Source: Pelagihabitans sp963710535
Lineage (GTDB): Bacteria; Bacteroidota; Bacteroidia; Flavobacteriales; Flavobacteriaceae
Length of the DNA: 64,000 nucleotides
NCBI GenBank assembly: GCA_963710535.1
Contig: CAVQAW010000010.1
Span: forward strand, 310,001-374,000
Direction of reading: 5' to 3'
The notes below the pieces were generated by a model, which saw only the letters and a program-made list of their open reading frames with translations, was not told where the DNA came from and ran no database searches. The position numbers and the translations under genes were made by a program. Positions 34,341 to 43,872 of the stretch are shown one piece after another (within the stretch, counting starts at the first letter, position 1; each line of letters begins with the position of its first letter).

Positions 34341-35711
34341 TTAAAGTCCTCTGCCGCCCTTGGTCGAATCTTCCTCGCCCATATAATCCTGAACGGTTCT
34401 GAAACCGACATAGCTTCTGGCCGAATCGGCATATTCATAATCCCTGGTGCTTACCTGTAGGAAGTAAGCCACATCTTTCCAAGACCCGCCACGAATGACC
34501 TTTCTCTTGTTGTTGCCGTCCCCGCCGTTAGGATTCATGGTAGAAACGTAATCGTACGCACTTGGGTCATAGCTTGAATTCGTCCACTCCGAAACGTTTC
34601 CTGCCATGTTGTACAGATTAAAATCGTTGGGTTCATATGACTTGGCCTCCACGGTATACAGGGCCGAATCTGCGGCGTAATCGCCACGCTGGGGTTTAAA
34701 GTTGGCCATGAAGCAACCGGTATCGCTGATCACGTATGGTCCGCCCCAAGGATAAGTACCGCCTTCGATACCACCCCTAGCGGCATATTCCCATTCTGCC
34801 TCGGTAGGCAATCGGAACTGGTTTACAAATTGTTTGCCTCTTTGTTTTTGATCATCGTTTTTGAACTTGGTCCTCCAATTGCAAAAAGCCTTGGCCTGTT
34901 TCCAATTGATACCTACCACAGGATACTCGCTGTAGGCATCGTGCCAGAAATAATCGTTGTGCATGGGTTCGTTGTAGGAATATTCGAAATCGCGGATCCA
35001 TACCGTGGTATCGGGATAGATCTCCAATTCCTCCTGCCGTACAAAATCCCTTCTACGGCCTGTTTTGGAACGTGCAGCCGCTTCGATGTCCATCCAGCTA
35101 TACTTGTATTTTAACTTGGTGACATCGATGATGCGCTGGCCATTGTACGATTCCGCTTCGGGAATGTAGAGGGAGTCCATTACTTCCGTGTAATATTCAT
35201 CCGGATATTCGGAGGTGTCCCAAATCAATTCTTCATCGATGTTCAAGGCCCTTCCCTCGTTAAAGTTTTCGCCCATTCCGGCGTAATTGTCCAGCATGTA
35301 TTTGTCATAGGCCGAAGCCTTGGTCGTATCGGCATCCTTAAAGGCATAGTCCCCGATACCGCCATCATCAGGACCCAAACCAAGTTCGTCGGCCAATTCG
35401 GCCAATCGGGTTCTCGCGATGGAATCCCTGACCCATTCAACGAATTGTCGGTACTCACTATTGGTGATTTCCGTATCGTCCATATAGAATGATCGCACGG
35501 TTACTGTTTTGGTAGGGGCATTGAGCACTTGTGCCTGGTCTTCCTCGGATTTACCCATGATGAAGGCTCCCCTTGGGATGAGTTCCATTCCATATGGTTT
35601 TTCCGGATACCACTTTTTGCCTTGGGCCCCAACTAGCTCTCCCTTTGTTTTAGACCCACAACTACTGAGCAAAAAAACAAATGCTATAGATGATAACAAT
35701 AGCTTCTTCAT
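34341..35711 (-). CDS. gldK: Gliding motility lipoprotein GldK
   Basis: A 456-residue lipoprotein: signal with lipobox (FLLSSCGSKTKG) and a SUMF1-like domain (ELIPRGAFIMGKSEEDQ, RSFYMDDTEITNSEYRQF, FRLPTEAEWEYAARGGIEGG, YNMAGNVSEWTNSSYD, KVIRGGSWKDVAYFLQ, SYVGFRTVQDY). GldK/PorK is attached to the inner face of the outer membrane and forms the ring complex with GldN. The catalytic cysteines of formylglycine-generating enzymes are absent, as usual in GldK. It is the first gene of the operon. An upstream AT-rich region of about 120 bases probably holds the promoter, but no exact TAnnTTTG is seen. Confidence 0.95.
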   Translation of the reverse strand: MKKLLLSSIAFVFLLSSCGSKTKGELVGAQGKKWYPEKPYGMELIPRGAFIMGKSEEDQAQVLNAPTKTVTVRSFYMDDTEITNSEYRQFVEWVRDSIARTRLAELADELGLGPDDGGIGDYAFKDADTTKASAYDKYMLDNYAGMGENFNEGRALNIDEELIWDTSEYPDEYYTEVMDSLYIPEAESYNGQRIIDVTKLKYKYSWMDIEAAARSKTGRRRDFVRQEELEIYPDTTVWIRDFEYSYNEPMHNDYFWHDAYSEYPVVGINWKQAKAFCNWRTKFKNDDQKQRGKQFVNQFRLPTEAEWEYAARGGIEGGTYPWGGPYVISDTGCFMANFKPQRGDYAADSALYTVEAKSYEPNDFNLYNMAGNVSEWTNSSYDPSAYDYVSTMNPNGGDGNNKRKVIRGGSWKDVAYFLQVSTRDYEYADSARSYVGFRTVQDYMGEEDSTKGGRGL

Positions 35712-35834
35712 ACTTTAGGTTAAATTTCGATTCTGGTTATTAACTGCAAAAGAGAATAATTTTATTCTACACTCTAAAACTACGATTTGAGCAAATTATT
35801 GTATCCAAAGCAATTATCCTTAAAAAAAAATTGG

Positions 35835-36992
35835 TCAATTAAAACCTTTCTTAAAGGCTTTGAACCACCGCTCCGGAATGTTCTGGTCGCAGGCGTCCAA
35901 ATAGTCCTTTTCGGTGCAGGGTAATAACGCGGGTGAATTGGGTTTATTATGTGAAGACAATATTGAGGGCACCTCAACCCACCATCTTTCGGTGAGGTGG
36001 CTTTTGTAGAAGACCAGCAGCGCTGTTTCGGTGGGCACGGTATACTTCGTAAAATCGGGGTTTTCGGAACTTGGGCGCTCCAGGAGCCTATAATTGAGCC
36101 CTTCCATGAAATACCACATGATCTGTGCCATCAATTGACAGGACTGTACCGTATTTTCCATTTCATAGAGGCCAAATGCGACCACCTTTTCGCTGATGCC
36201 TGCATATCGGGCAATGGCGCAAATTTCCCTTCCGTCAAAACCGTTGGGTGAGAAGTTATGGGAAAGGCCAACCTCGCTCGCTTTGATCGCACGGGCATCG
36301 AGGCTCACCATATGGGCATTTCGAAGTACCGGTTCTGCCAATGAAAGATCATTGGCCACCTCGCCCAAACGATAGGCGTCGAAGAAAAGCCGCTCCATAA
36401 GATCTTTCTCCTCCTGAGCGTTGTAATAGCTCTGGAATCCCAGGTTTGAAAAGTTGAATAGGTTGTTGGGCTTCTCGGTGATGATCTTGCTCATATAGGA
36501 ATGGGAAGATATCAGCTCATCATCCATTCCAAAATCGAAACGGCTGTCGATGGAGACTATATTGATCATATCATGGATGCCATCAAAAGCCCTGTAAACG
36601 GGATAGGTGATGTCTTGTGTAGCCCCTATAATGATCGGAATCACCTTTTCTTCCAACAAACCGGCGACGATTTCCTTCACCACAAAGTAGGTGTCCTCAA
36701 CAGACTCCCCTTCTTCAATATCGCCCATGTCTATGATATTGGTGTTCCAGTTGCCCAACATCAATTTATAAAATTGCAAGCGAATCGCCGAAACATCGAG
36801 CATCTCGGGTTTTTTCTCAAAGGCGTTCCTGGATTCCCTCACCCCCAAAAGGGCAACAGAGGCATTGGCAAGTACCGGCAAGCCCTTCCGGGCGGTATGC
36901 ATGTAGATATTTCTGCCCAACGCCTGGGGCGGTAGCAGTTCGCAATGGGCCAACACCTTGTCCTCAACGGGGACCAAAAAATCGAATGCCAT
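35835..36992 (-). CDS. Formimidoylglutamase-like arginase-family protein
   Basis: A 385-residue ureohydrolase-fold protein. VIPIIIGATQDITYPVYRAF, VSIDSRFDFGMDD and VSLDARAIKASEVG occupy the places of the Mn-binding loops of arginases. The canonical GGGH, DAHxD and D-x-D patterns are altered (GATQ, DSRFD), so metal binding and activity are uncertain. In flavobacteria, proteins like this are annotated as formimidoylglutamase and lie between gldK and topA, as here. It is probably cytoplasmic. Whether it works in histidine degradation is doubtful because no hut genes are nearby. Confidence 0.75.
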   Translation of the reverse strand: MAFDFLVPVEDKVLAHCELLPPQALGRNIYMHTARKGLPVLANASVALLGVRESRNAFEKKPEMLDVSAIRLQFYKLMLGNWNTNIIDMGDIEEGESVEDTYFVVKEIVAGLLEEKVIPIIIGATQDITYPVYRAFDGIHDMINIVSIDSRFDFGMDDELISSHSYMSKIITEKPNNLFNFSNLGFQSYYNAQEEKDLMERLFFDAYRLGEVANDLSLAEPVLRNAHMVSLDARAIKASEVGLSHNFSPNGFDGREICAIARYAGISEKVVAFGLYEMENTVQSCQLMAQIMWYFMEGLNYRLLERPSSENPDFTKYTVPTETALLVFYKSHLTERWWVEVPSILSSHNKPNSPALLPCTEKDYLDACDQNIPERWFKAFKKGFN

Positions 36993-37015
36993 GGGTTACA
37001 GCTTGTATGTAGGGG

Positions 37016-39505
37016 TTATTTTTTTGCCTTCGACTTCGAACCGGACTTCTTTTTCGGGGTTTTCTTTTCGATCAATGCCTTTGCTTCTTCCAAGGTTACT
37101 TTGGAAACATCGACCGTTTTTGCCAGTTCAACCTTGATCTTTCCCTTAAGCAGGTTGTGCCTGCCCCAACGGGCCTTTTCTATTCGGATGCCTTCTTTGG
37201 GCCAATCCTGTACGACCCTTTCTGCCTCCTTCTGTTTCTTGTCCTGGATCAGTTCAATAATATCGGCTTGCGACAATTGGTCGTAATCATATTTTTTACC
37301 GACATTGATGAACATCCCGTCCCATTTGATGAAAGGCCCAAATCGGCCTTTTCCCTTGGTGACCTCTTTTCCCTCAAATTCGGCAATAGGGGCATCGGCC
37401 TTTTCCTTGTTCACGATAAGTTCTACGGCCCGGTCCATATCAACATCAAAAGCACTCTCCCCTTTATCCAGGGAAACAAATTTTTTGCCATAGCGCACAT
37501 AGGGGCCGAACCTGCCCACGTTCGCCTCAACTTCCTCTCCCTTGTAAACTCCTAATTTTCTGGGCAGGGTAAACAGTTCCATCGCCTCTTCATAGGTTAT
37601 GGTGTTCAACGATTGTTCGGGCAAAAGGCTGGCGAACAAAGGCTTGTCTTCTTCTTCTGCTGTCCCAATCTGGACCATAGGCCCAAAGCGGCCCAAGCGA
37701 ACCGATACCTGGCGGCCCGTTTTGGGATCTTGCCCCAAAACCCTTTCGCCGCTGGCGCGATCTGCATTTTCTTCGACATCGACCACATTGGGATGGAAAT
37801 CCTTGTAGAATTCTTTCATCACCTTTTGCCAATCTGCGGTGCCTTCGGCTATCTCATCGAATTCTTCTTCAACCCTGGCCGTAAAATTATAATCAAGGAT
37901 GTTCGCGAAATTTTCCACCAAAAAATCATTGACGATCATGCCGATATCGGTGGGCACCAATTTGCCTTTATCCGAGCCCACCATTTCGGTCAGTTCCTTT
38001 TCCTTTACGGCATTGTTCGCAAGGGTCAATTGCACATATTTTCTTTCCGTTCCTTCCACGGAACCCTTTTCCGAATACCCCCGATTTTGGATGGTGGAGA
38101 TGGTAGGGGCGTAAGTGGATGGTCTGCCGATTCCCAATTCTTCGAGTTTCTTGACCAAGGAAGCCTCAGTGAAACGATAGGGAGGCCTTGAAAATCTTTC
38201 GGTTGCGGTAATATACTTATTGGTCAAGGGGTCGCCAACGCGCATTGCCGGAAGCATGCCCTCCTGTTCTTCGGCCAAGTCCTCATCATCAACACCTTCC
38301 ATATAAACCTTAAGAAAGCCGTCGAACTTGATAACCTCTCCATTGGCAACAAACTCTTCTTGGTGCTTGTCGGCTTTTATCTTTACCAAGGTACGTTCCA
38401 ATTCCGCATCAGCCATTTGGGATGCGATGGCCCTTTTCCAGATCAGATCGTACAATTTCGACTGATCGCGTTCCAAAGAAGGGTTCTGCAATGCAATGTT
38501 CGTGGGCCGGATGGCTTCATGGGCTTCCTGGGCTCCTTTCGATTTTCCCTTAAAATTCCGCACCTTGCTATACGCCTTGCCGTAATTTTCGATAATGGCT
38601 TCTTTGGCAGCGGCTATCGCCTCACCCGAGAGGTTGACGCTGTCGGTCCTCATATAAGTAATCAAACCGGCCTCGTAAAGGCGCTGCGCCACTTGCATGG
38701 TCCTGCCCACTGAAAAATACAATTTTCGGGATGCCTCTTGTTGCAAGGTAGAGGTCGTAAAGGGAGCCGAGGGAGATTTTTTGGCAGGCTTTTTATCAAG
38801 CTCTCCCACCTTGAAGCTAGTGCCAAGATTCTTTTTCAAAAAGGCTTCCGCTTCGCCTTTGGTAGGGAATGCCTTATTCAATTTAGCGATGAACTCGCTT
38901 CCATCTCCGGTTTTGAAGGCCGCTGATACCTTAAAGGAAGCTTCGGGCGTAAATCCTTCGATTTCCCTTTCGCGTTCAACGATGAGGCGAACGGCTACCG
39001 ATTGTACACGGCCCGCAGATAGTCCGGGTTTGATCTTCTTCCATAACACGGGCGATAGTTCGTAGCCCACCAACCGATCCAAGACCCTTCTTGCCTGCTG
39101 GGCATTAACCAGGTTATAATTGATTTCCCGCGGATTTTCTATGGCCTTTTGAATGGCCGATTTGGTAATCGAGTTAAATACAATACGTTTGGTCTTCGAC
39201 TTATCGAGTTCCAAGGTTTCCGCCAAATGCCACGAAATGGCCTCCCCTTCCCGGTCTTCATCACTTGCAAGCCATATGGTGCTGGCCTTCTTTGACAAAT
39301 CCTTCAATTTCTTCACCAGGGCCTGCTTGTCTTTATCGACGATATACTTCGGCATAAAATCATTATCGACATCCACGCCCAACTCCTTGGAAGGCAGGTC
39401 GGCGATATGACCAAAACTAGATTCAACCTTATAGTCTTTCCCTAAAAATTTCTCGATCGTCTTTGCCTTTGCAGGTGATTCTACAATTACTAAATTTTTG
39501 GCCAT
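37016..39505 (-). CDS. topA: DNA topoisomerase I (TopA)
   Basis: An 829-residue type IA topoisomerase. The N-terminal TOPRIM has VIVESPAKAKTIEKFLG and ASDEDREGEAISWHLAE with the acidic triad. The catalytic Tyr lies in LITYMRTDSVNLSG, followed by AQEAHEAIRPT and RFTEASLVKKLEELGIGRPSTYA. The C-terminal third consists of TopA C-terminal repeats (VSVRLGRFGPMVQIG, VEANVGRFGPYVRYG, KGKGRFGPFIKWDG) and a Lys-rich tail, with no C4 zinc fingers. It relaxes negative supercoils by single-strand passage. The gene has a good -7 element (CAAAAGTA on the plus strand at 39524-39531). Length fits the family. Confidence 0.97.
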   Translation of the reverse strand: MAKNLVIVESPAKAKTIEKFLGKDYKVESSFGHIADLPSKELGVDVDNDFMPKYIVDKDKQALVKKLKDLSKKASTIWLASDEDREGEAISWHLAETLELDKSKTKRIVFNSITKSAIQKAIENPREINYNLVNAQQARRVLDRLVGYELSPVLWKKIKPGLSAGRVQSVAVRLIVEREREIEGFTPEASFKVSAAFKTGDGSEFIAKLNKAFPTKGEAEAFLKKNLGTSFKVGELDKKPAKKSPSAPFTTSTLQQEASRKLYFSVGRTMQVAQRLYEAGLITYMRTDSVNLSGEAIAAAKEAIIENYGKAYSKVRNFKGKSKGAQEAHEAIRPTNIALQNPSLERDQSKLYDLIWKRAIASQMADAELERTLVKIKADKHQEEFVANGEVIKFDGFLKVYMEGVDDEDLAEEQEGMLPAMRVGDPLTNKYITATERFSRPPYRFTEASLVKKLEELGIGRPSTYAPTISTIQNRGYSEKGSVEGTERKYVQLTLANNAVKEKELTEMVGSDKGKLVPTDIGMIVNDFLVENFANILDYNFTARVEEEFDEIAEGTADWQKVMKEFYKDFHPNVVDVEENADRASGERVLGQDPKTGRQVSVRLGRFGPMVQIGTAEEEDKPLFASLLPEQSLNTITYEEAMELFTLPRKLGVYKGEEVEANVGRFGPYVRYGKKFVSLDKGESAFDVDMDRAVELIVNKEKADAPIAEFEGKEVTKGKGRFGPFIKWDGMFINVGKKYDYDQLSQADIIELIQDKKQKEAERVVQDWPKEGIRIEKARWGRHNLLKGKIKVELAKTVDVSKVTLEEAKALIEKKTPKKKSGSKSKAKK

Positions 39506-39523
39506 GTATTGATTTTATTGGCA

Positions 39524-39531
39524 CAAAAGTA
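39524..39531 (-). promoter_or_regulatory. -7 element upstream of topA
   Basis: On the minus strand the sequence reads TACTTTTG, an exact TAnnTTTG, with 18 bases between it and the topA ATG. No TTG is seen at the expected -33 distance. Confidence 0.6.
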
Positions 39532-39573
39532 GTTGAATTTTTTAATTTGATACCTGTGCCATCCTATATCCAT

Positions 39574-39605
39574 AAAAAAACGCCCCGATTTCCCGGGGCG
39601 TTTTT
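39574..39605 (-). terminator. Terminator of the LVIVD gene
   Basis: A stem CGCCCCG/CGGGGCG with a six-base loop and flanking A and T runs lies just past the stop codon of the LVIVD lipoprotein gene on the minus strand. Confidence 0.85.
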
Positions 39606-39622
39606 AATCGATTTTGACGGTA

Positions 39623-40873
39623 TTAATCCAGACTAAGGGTACTGATCAATTCTATCCCATTCTCCAAGTACTCATATTGGTAGAGCGCTTCCTTTCCTAC
39701 CATCAGCAGCGTGTTTTCCAGAGGAATCACATCAAAAGTATTGATGTCTGTAAACTGGTTTAAAGGCACCAAATTTTCCACATCGGTCTTGTCAAAAACT
39801 TTTAATCCCGAATCCCCGTCACATACAAAAAGCTTCTCCGCTTTTATCCCGAGTCCGTATGGCCCGTCCATTGGATAACTTATTTTGAGGGTCGGATTGC
39901 TGATATCAGAAATATCCACGATAAACAATCCGCTTTCGGTGGCGCCACAAAAATTGCCCCCCCTCAAGGTAACATAGGCATAGTCGCCATCAACCACCAC
40001 GGGATCGCAGGCGGTGCCGTGTTGGAATTCGGAAACATAGGTCGGGGTAGCCGGAGTGGTGATATCATAAATGAACATGCCGCTCATACTTCCCAGGAAC
40101 AGGTATTGGCCTTGGTTGAAAATCGTCTCGATATCAAATCCGGCGAAAACATCCTCCATGTCTTTTGGGTCTTCCAGATCGGTGATATCAAAGATGTTGA
40201 TATTATGCCGGTCGACGGCATAGAGGTAATCGGCCACGATCTTGAACCGCGCCATTGACCCGCCTTGTCCGGTGGTGGAATTGGCGCTGGCATCGGCCAT
40301 GGCTTCAAAAAAAATGCCCCCATTATTGAACCGGTTCTCATATTCTGAAATAGGGCGTCGTTCGGTGACGGTTTCCCAACCGATCAAAATCTCATTGTTG
40401 TAATCGATCTGGGTATCCTCAAAAATATCGACCTCCATGGGCCAAATCACATCACCATAAAGCACGTTCTCCAACCGGTTCACCTGTCTTATATTATTGA
40501 TGTCGGAAATATCGATGACTACCAGATCGCTAAGGCTGTCGGCAAAGAGGAAATCATCCTTTACCGAAATATCGACGTTCGCTGGAATTTTGATAAAGGC
40601 AATCTTTCGTGGTGCAGCGGGGTTGGAGTTGTCGACCACGTGCACCCCGGTGTTTTTATCATTGATAAAAATATAGTCTTTATAGGCATAGATCTTCCCG
40701 GATTCCTGGACAGGCATTGGGGCGACGACATCCACACTGTTCCTGAATTCCGATTTGAGCATCGTGAGCGGTCTTGCCACAAGGTATTCCGCATATTTGC
40801 CATCGTCGTTTTTCTCACAGGAGACGAAGCCCAGGACGACCGCCAAGAGTACTCCGATAAATTCTTTTTTCAT
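39623..40873 (-). CDS. LVIVD-repeat lipoprotein
   Basis: A 416-residue lipoprotein. The start is the ATG at 40873, directly before the signal peptide KKEFIGVLLAVVLGFVSC (lipobox FVSC); an in-frame ATG ten codons upstream would spoil the signal. The mature protein has repeated LVIVD-type blades (VHVVDNSNPAAPRKIAFIKI, LVVIDISDINNIRQV, INIFDITDLEDPKD, LFIVDISDISNPTLK, LKVFDKTDVENL), forming a probable beta-propeller. The family is surface-exposed or periplasmic in Bacteroidota and is of unknown function. It is divergent from miaB and has its own terminator. Confidence 0.88.
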   Translation of the reverse strand: MKKEFIGVLLAVVLGFVSCEKNDDGKYAEYLVARPLTMLKSEFRNSVDVVAPMPVQESGKIYAYKDYIFINDKNTGVHVVDNSNPAAPRKIAFIKIPANVDISVKDDFLFADSLSDLVVIDISDINNIRQVNRLENVLYGDVIWPMEVDIFEDTQIDYNNEILIGWETVTERRPISEYENRFNNGGIFFEAMADASANSTTGQGGSMARFKIVADYLYAVDRHNINIFDITDLEDPKDMEDVFAGFDIETIFNQGQYLFLGSMSGMFIYDITTPATPTYVSEFQHGTACDPVVVDGDYAYVTLRGGNFCGATESGLFIVDISDISNPTLKISYPMDGPYGLGIKAEKLFVCDGDSGLKVFDKTDVENLVPLNQFTDINTFDVIPLENTLLMVGKEALYQYEYLENGIELISTLSLD

Positions 40874-40962
40874 AACGTTTAATTTTATTGGGTTGTTCCT
40901 CATAGATGATGCAGACCCTTAAAAGTTGCGCCATTTTTTTGGTTAAATTTATAACTGTCAAT

Positions 40963-40994
40963 TTGTCATAAAATTGTAATTAGTGTTATCTTTG
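40963..40994 (+). promoter_or_regulatory. Promoter of miaB
   Basis: TTG at 40963-40965, a 21-nt spacer and TATCTTTG at 40987-40994 match the Bacteroidota consensus exactly. The expected transcription start is near 41001, with the ATG at 41026. Confidence 0.78.
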
Positions 40995-41025
40995 CCCACC
41001 CCAATAGGCCGGGAATACATTGCGC

Positions 41026-42471
41026 ATGGAAAAAACAATTACGGAGTCGGCACAAGGTTCTGCTTTACATATGAAGGAAAAATTTGGCAACCAAAGGAAA
41101 CTTTATATCGAGAGCTATGGATGTCAGATGAATTTTTCCGATAGTGAGATCGTGGCTTCCATTTTGGCCAATGAAGGCTTTAACACAACGGATATTTTGG
41201 AAGAGGCCGACCTGGTCTTGGTCAATACCTGTTCGATAAGGGAAAAGGCCGAACTCACCGTGCGCAAACGTCTGGAAAAGTTCAATGCTGTTAAAAAACA
41301 GCGGCCGCACATGAAGGTAGGGGTCTTGGGCTGTATGGCAGAACGGTTGAAGAGCCAACTGTTGGAAGAAGAAAAAATAGTTGACATGGTCGTTGGGCCA
41401 GATGCCTACAAAGACCTTCCCAATTTGATCCAGGAAGTCGATGAGGGCCGCAATGCCGTCAACGTGATCCTGTCCAAGGACGAAACCTATGGTGACGTTG
41501 CGCCGGTGCGGTTGAACACCAATGGGGTCACTGCCTTCGTTTCGATTACCCGGGGCTGCGACAATATGTGCACCTTTTGTGTGGTGCCCTTTACCAGGGG
41601 CCGGGAACGCAGTAGAGATCCGCAATCGATTTTGCAGGAGGTGAACGATCTTTGGGACCAAGGGTTTAGGGAAGTAACCCTTTTGGGACAAAATGTGGAC
41701 AGTTACCTTTGGTATGGAGGCGGTTTGAAAAAGGATTTTGAAAAGGCATCGGAAATCCAGAAGGCCACAGCAGTCAATTTTGCCAAACTGTTGGAACTGA
41801 CAGCCTTGGCCCAACCCAAAATGCGCCTTCGGTTTTCCACTTCGAATCCACAGGATATGACCCTGGAAGTCATCCATACCATGGCCAAATATCCGAATAT
41901 CTGCAATTACCTTCACCTGCCCGTACAAAGCGGCAGTAATCGTATCTTGAAAGCAATGAACCGCTTGCATACCAGGGAAGAATACTTTGCCTTGATCGAC
42001 AACATCAGAAAAATCATTCCCGATTGTGCCATTTCCCAGGATATGATTACCGGTTTTCCGACCGAAACCGAACAAGACCATCAAGACACCCTCTCCTTAA
42101 TGGAATATGTGCAATACGACTTCGGGTTTATGTTTGCCTACTCCGAGAGACCAGGAACCCTTGCCGCCCGGAAACTGAAGGATGATGTGCCCGAGGCGAT
42201 CAAGAAGCGCAGACTGCTCGAAATTATTGACCTGCAACGTAAACACGGCCTGTACCGAACCCAACAACATTTGCATAAAGTGGAAGAGGTTTTGATCGAA
42301 GGCACTTCCAAAAAATCCGATGCCCAATGGATGGGCCGAAATTCACAGAATACCGTGGTGGTCTTTCCAAAAGAACATTATAAGGTCGGTGATTTTGTAA
42401 ACGTGAAAATCAACGATTGCACCTCTGCCACCTTGATTGGAAAGGCTGTGGGGCATTCACATAATAATTAA
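41026..42471 (+). CDS. miaB: tRNA-2-methylthio-N6-dimethylallyladenosine synthase (MiaB)
   Basis: A 481-residue methylthiotransferase. The start is the ATG at 41026; the TTG six bases earlier is not needed. The N-terminal UPF0004 domain has three cysteines for the auxiliary 4Fe-4S cluster (Cys33 in YGCQMN, Cys69 in NTCSIR and Cys103 in LGCMAE). The radical-SAM motif CDNMCTFC gives Cys178, Cys182 and Cys185. The C-terminal TRAM domain is about 405-475. It adds a methylthio group to position 2 of i6A37 in tRNAs reading UNN codons. It is the first gene of a run of plus-strand genes up to groEL. Confidence 0.96.
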   Translation: MEKTITESAQGSALHMKEKFGNQRKLYIESYGCQMNFSDSEIVASILANEGFNTTDILEEADLVLVNTCSIREKAELTVRKRLEKFNAVKKQRPHMKVGVLGCMAERLKSQLLEEEKIVDMVVGPDAYKDLPNLIQEVDEGRNAVNVILSKDETYGDVAPVRLNTNGVTAFVSITRGCDNMCTFCVVPFTRGRERSRDPQSILQEVNDLWDQGFREVTLLGQNVDSYLWYGGGLKKDFEKASEIQKATAVNFAKLLELTALAQPKMRLRFSTSNPQDMTLEVIHTMAKYPNICNYLHLPVQSGSNRILKAMNRLHTREEYFALIDNIRKIIPDCAISQDMITGFPTETEQDHQDTLSLMEYVQYDFGFMFAYSERPGTLAARKLKDDVPEAIKKRRLLEIIDLQRKHGLYRTQQHLHKVEEVLIEGTSKKSDAQWMGRNSQNTVVVFPKEHYKVGDFVNVKINDCTSATLIGKAVGHSHNN

Positions 42472-42519
42472 TTTGATAGGAAAGCCGATGCCTTTTGGCT
42501 TCTTAAATCCAAGCATTCA

Positions 42520-43800
42520 ATGGAATCGATCCAGGCCATAAAACAACGATTTGAAATCATCGGAAACGATGTAAAACTCAACCGTGCCATTGAAAAGGCA
42601 ATCCAGGTTGCCCCCACCGATATTTCGGTGCTGGTGACCGGGGAAAGTGGCGTGGGCAAGGAAGCCATTCCCAAAATCATCCATGCCCTCTCACATCGAA
42701 AGCATGCAAAATATATCGCGGTGAACTGTGGCGCCATCCCGGAAGGCACCATCGACAGTGAGTTGTTCGGTCATGAAAAAGGCTCCTTTACGGGCGCTAC
42801 CGCTACCAGGAGCGGTTATTTTGAAGTTGCAGATGGGGGCACGATTTTTCTAGACGAAGTGGGCGAGCTCCCCTTGACCACACAGGTTCGGCTCTTAAGG
42901 GTTTTGGAGAACGGTGAATTTCTGAAGGTGGGCTCTTCGCAGACCCAAAAAACCGATGTGCGGATCGTGGCCGCCACCAACATCAACATGTTCGAGGCGA
43001 TCAAGAAAGAAAAATTCCGCGAAGACCTTTACTACCGGCTTAGCACGGTGGAAATCAATATTCCCCCCCTACGGGAGCGGAAAGATGATATCCATTTGTT
43101 GTTTCGAAAATTCGCCTCCGATTTTGGACAGAAATACAAAATGCCGACCATTCGACTGGAGGATGATGCGGTACAACTGCTGCTTAAATACCGTTGGCCG
43201 GGAAACATCAGACAGTTGAGGAATATTGCCGAACAGATTTCGGTTTTGGAAGAAAGTCGGAATATTTCCGTGGCTACCCTCAACAGCTACTTGCCCAATG
43301 CTTCCGATTCCAATCTGCCCGCCGTAATTTCCAAGGAAAAGAAAGAAGGTGATTTTAGCAATGAAAGGGAAATCCTATACAAGGTGCTGTTCGACATGAA
43401 AAGCGACTTGAACGACCTTAAAAAATTGACCCTGGAATTGTTGAAAAACAACGATTCGGAAAAAGTACAGGAAGAAAACGAGAAATTGATCCGAAAGATT
43501 TACGGGGAGGAAAATGGCGAAGATGAATTTCGTGATAATACCCCAATGGAATTGATGCAGTTGCCGGAAGCCAAAGCGGAAAGGCCGGCCCACAAACCCA
43601 ACTACGCTTCTAACCAAGATGATAAGTATCATTTTGCGGAAGAAATCGAAGAGGAGGAAACCCTATCTTTACAGGAGAAGGAAGTGGAACTCATCAAAAA
43701 ATCATTGGAGCGCAACCGCGGGAAGCGTAAGGCGGCCGCCGCTGAACTGGGCATATCGGAACGTACGCTCTATAGGAAAATAAAACAGTACGACCTGTAA
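42520..43800 (+). CDS. Sigma-54 interacting transcriptional activator without receiver domain
   Basis: A 426-residue AAA+ enhancer-binding protein. Walker A is GESGVGKE at 41-48. The sigma-54-contacting loop is GSFTGA at 88-93 (a normal variant of GAFTGA). Walker B is GGTIFLDE at 106-113, and sensor/arginine-finger segments FREDLYYRLSTVEINIPPLRERKDDI and YRWPGNIRQL are split by usual spacing. An acidic linker spans about 280-385. The C-terminal Fis-type HTH is RKAAAAELGISERTLYRKI. There is no N-terminal response-regulator domain, so it must be controlled by another input, or may be constitutively active. It sits between miaB and lptE. No rpoN gene is in the window. Targets are unknown. Confidence 0.93.
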   Translation: MESIQAIKQRFEIIGNDVKLNRAIEKAIQVAPTDISVLVTGESGVGKEAIPKIIHALSHRKHAKYIAVNCGAIPEGTIDSELFGHEKGSFTGATATRSGYFEVADGGTIFLDEVGELPLTTQVRLLRVLENGEFLKVGSSQTQKTDVRIVAATNINMFEAIKKEKFREDLYYRLSTVEINIPPLRERKDDIHLLFRKFASDFGQKYKMPTIRLEDDAVQLLLKYRWPGNIRQLRNIAEQISVLEESRNISVATLNSYLPNASDSNLPAVISKEKKEGDFSNEREILYKVLFDMKSDLNDLKKLTLELLKNNDSEKVQEENEKLIRKIYGEENGEDEFRDNTPMELMQLPEAKAERPAHKPNYASNQDDKYHFAEEIEEEETLSLQEKEVELIKKSLERNRGKRKAAAAELGISERTLYRKIKQYDL

Positions 43801-43872
43801 GGTCACTGCCTTTTGTTACCTTTCATTTATTTTGATCGGTATGCATATGGGCAAAAAAGGAAATTGTAACTC

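Noticed and set aside
37613..38191. 192-codon antisense frame under topA
   Set aside because: Antisense to conserved topoisomerase sequence; no own promoter or motif.
41065..42084. 339-codon antisense frame under miaB
   Set aside because: Long but antisense to an intact, fully conserved gene; composition is explained by the codon structure of the sense strand.
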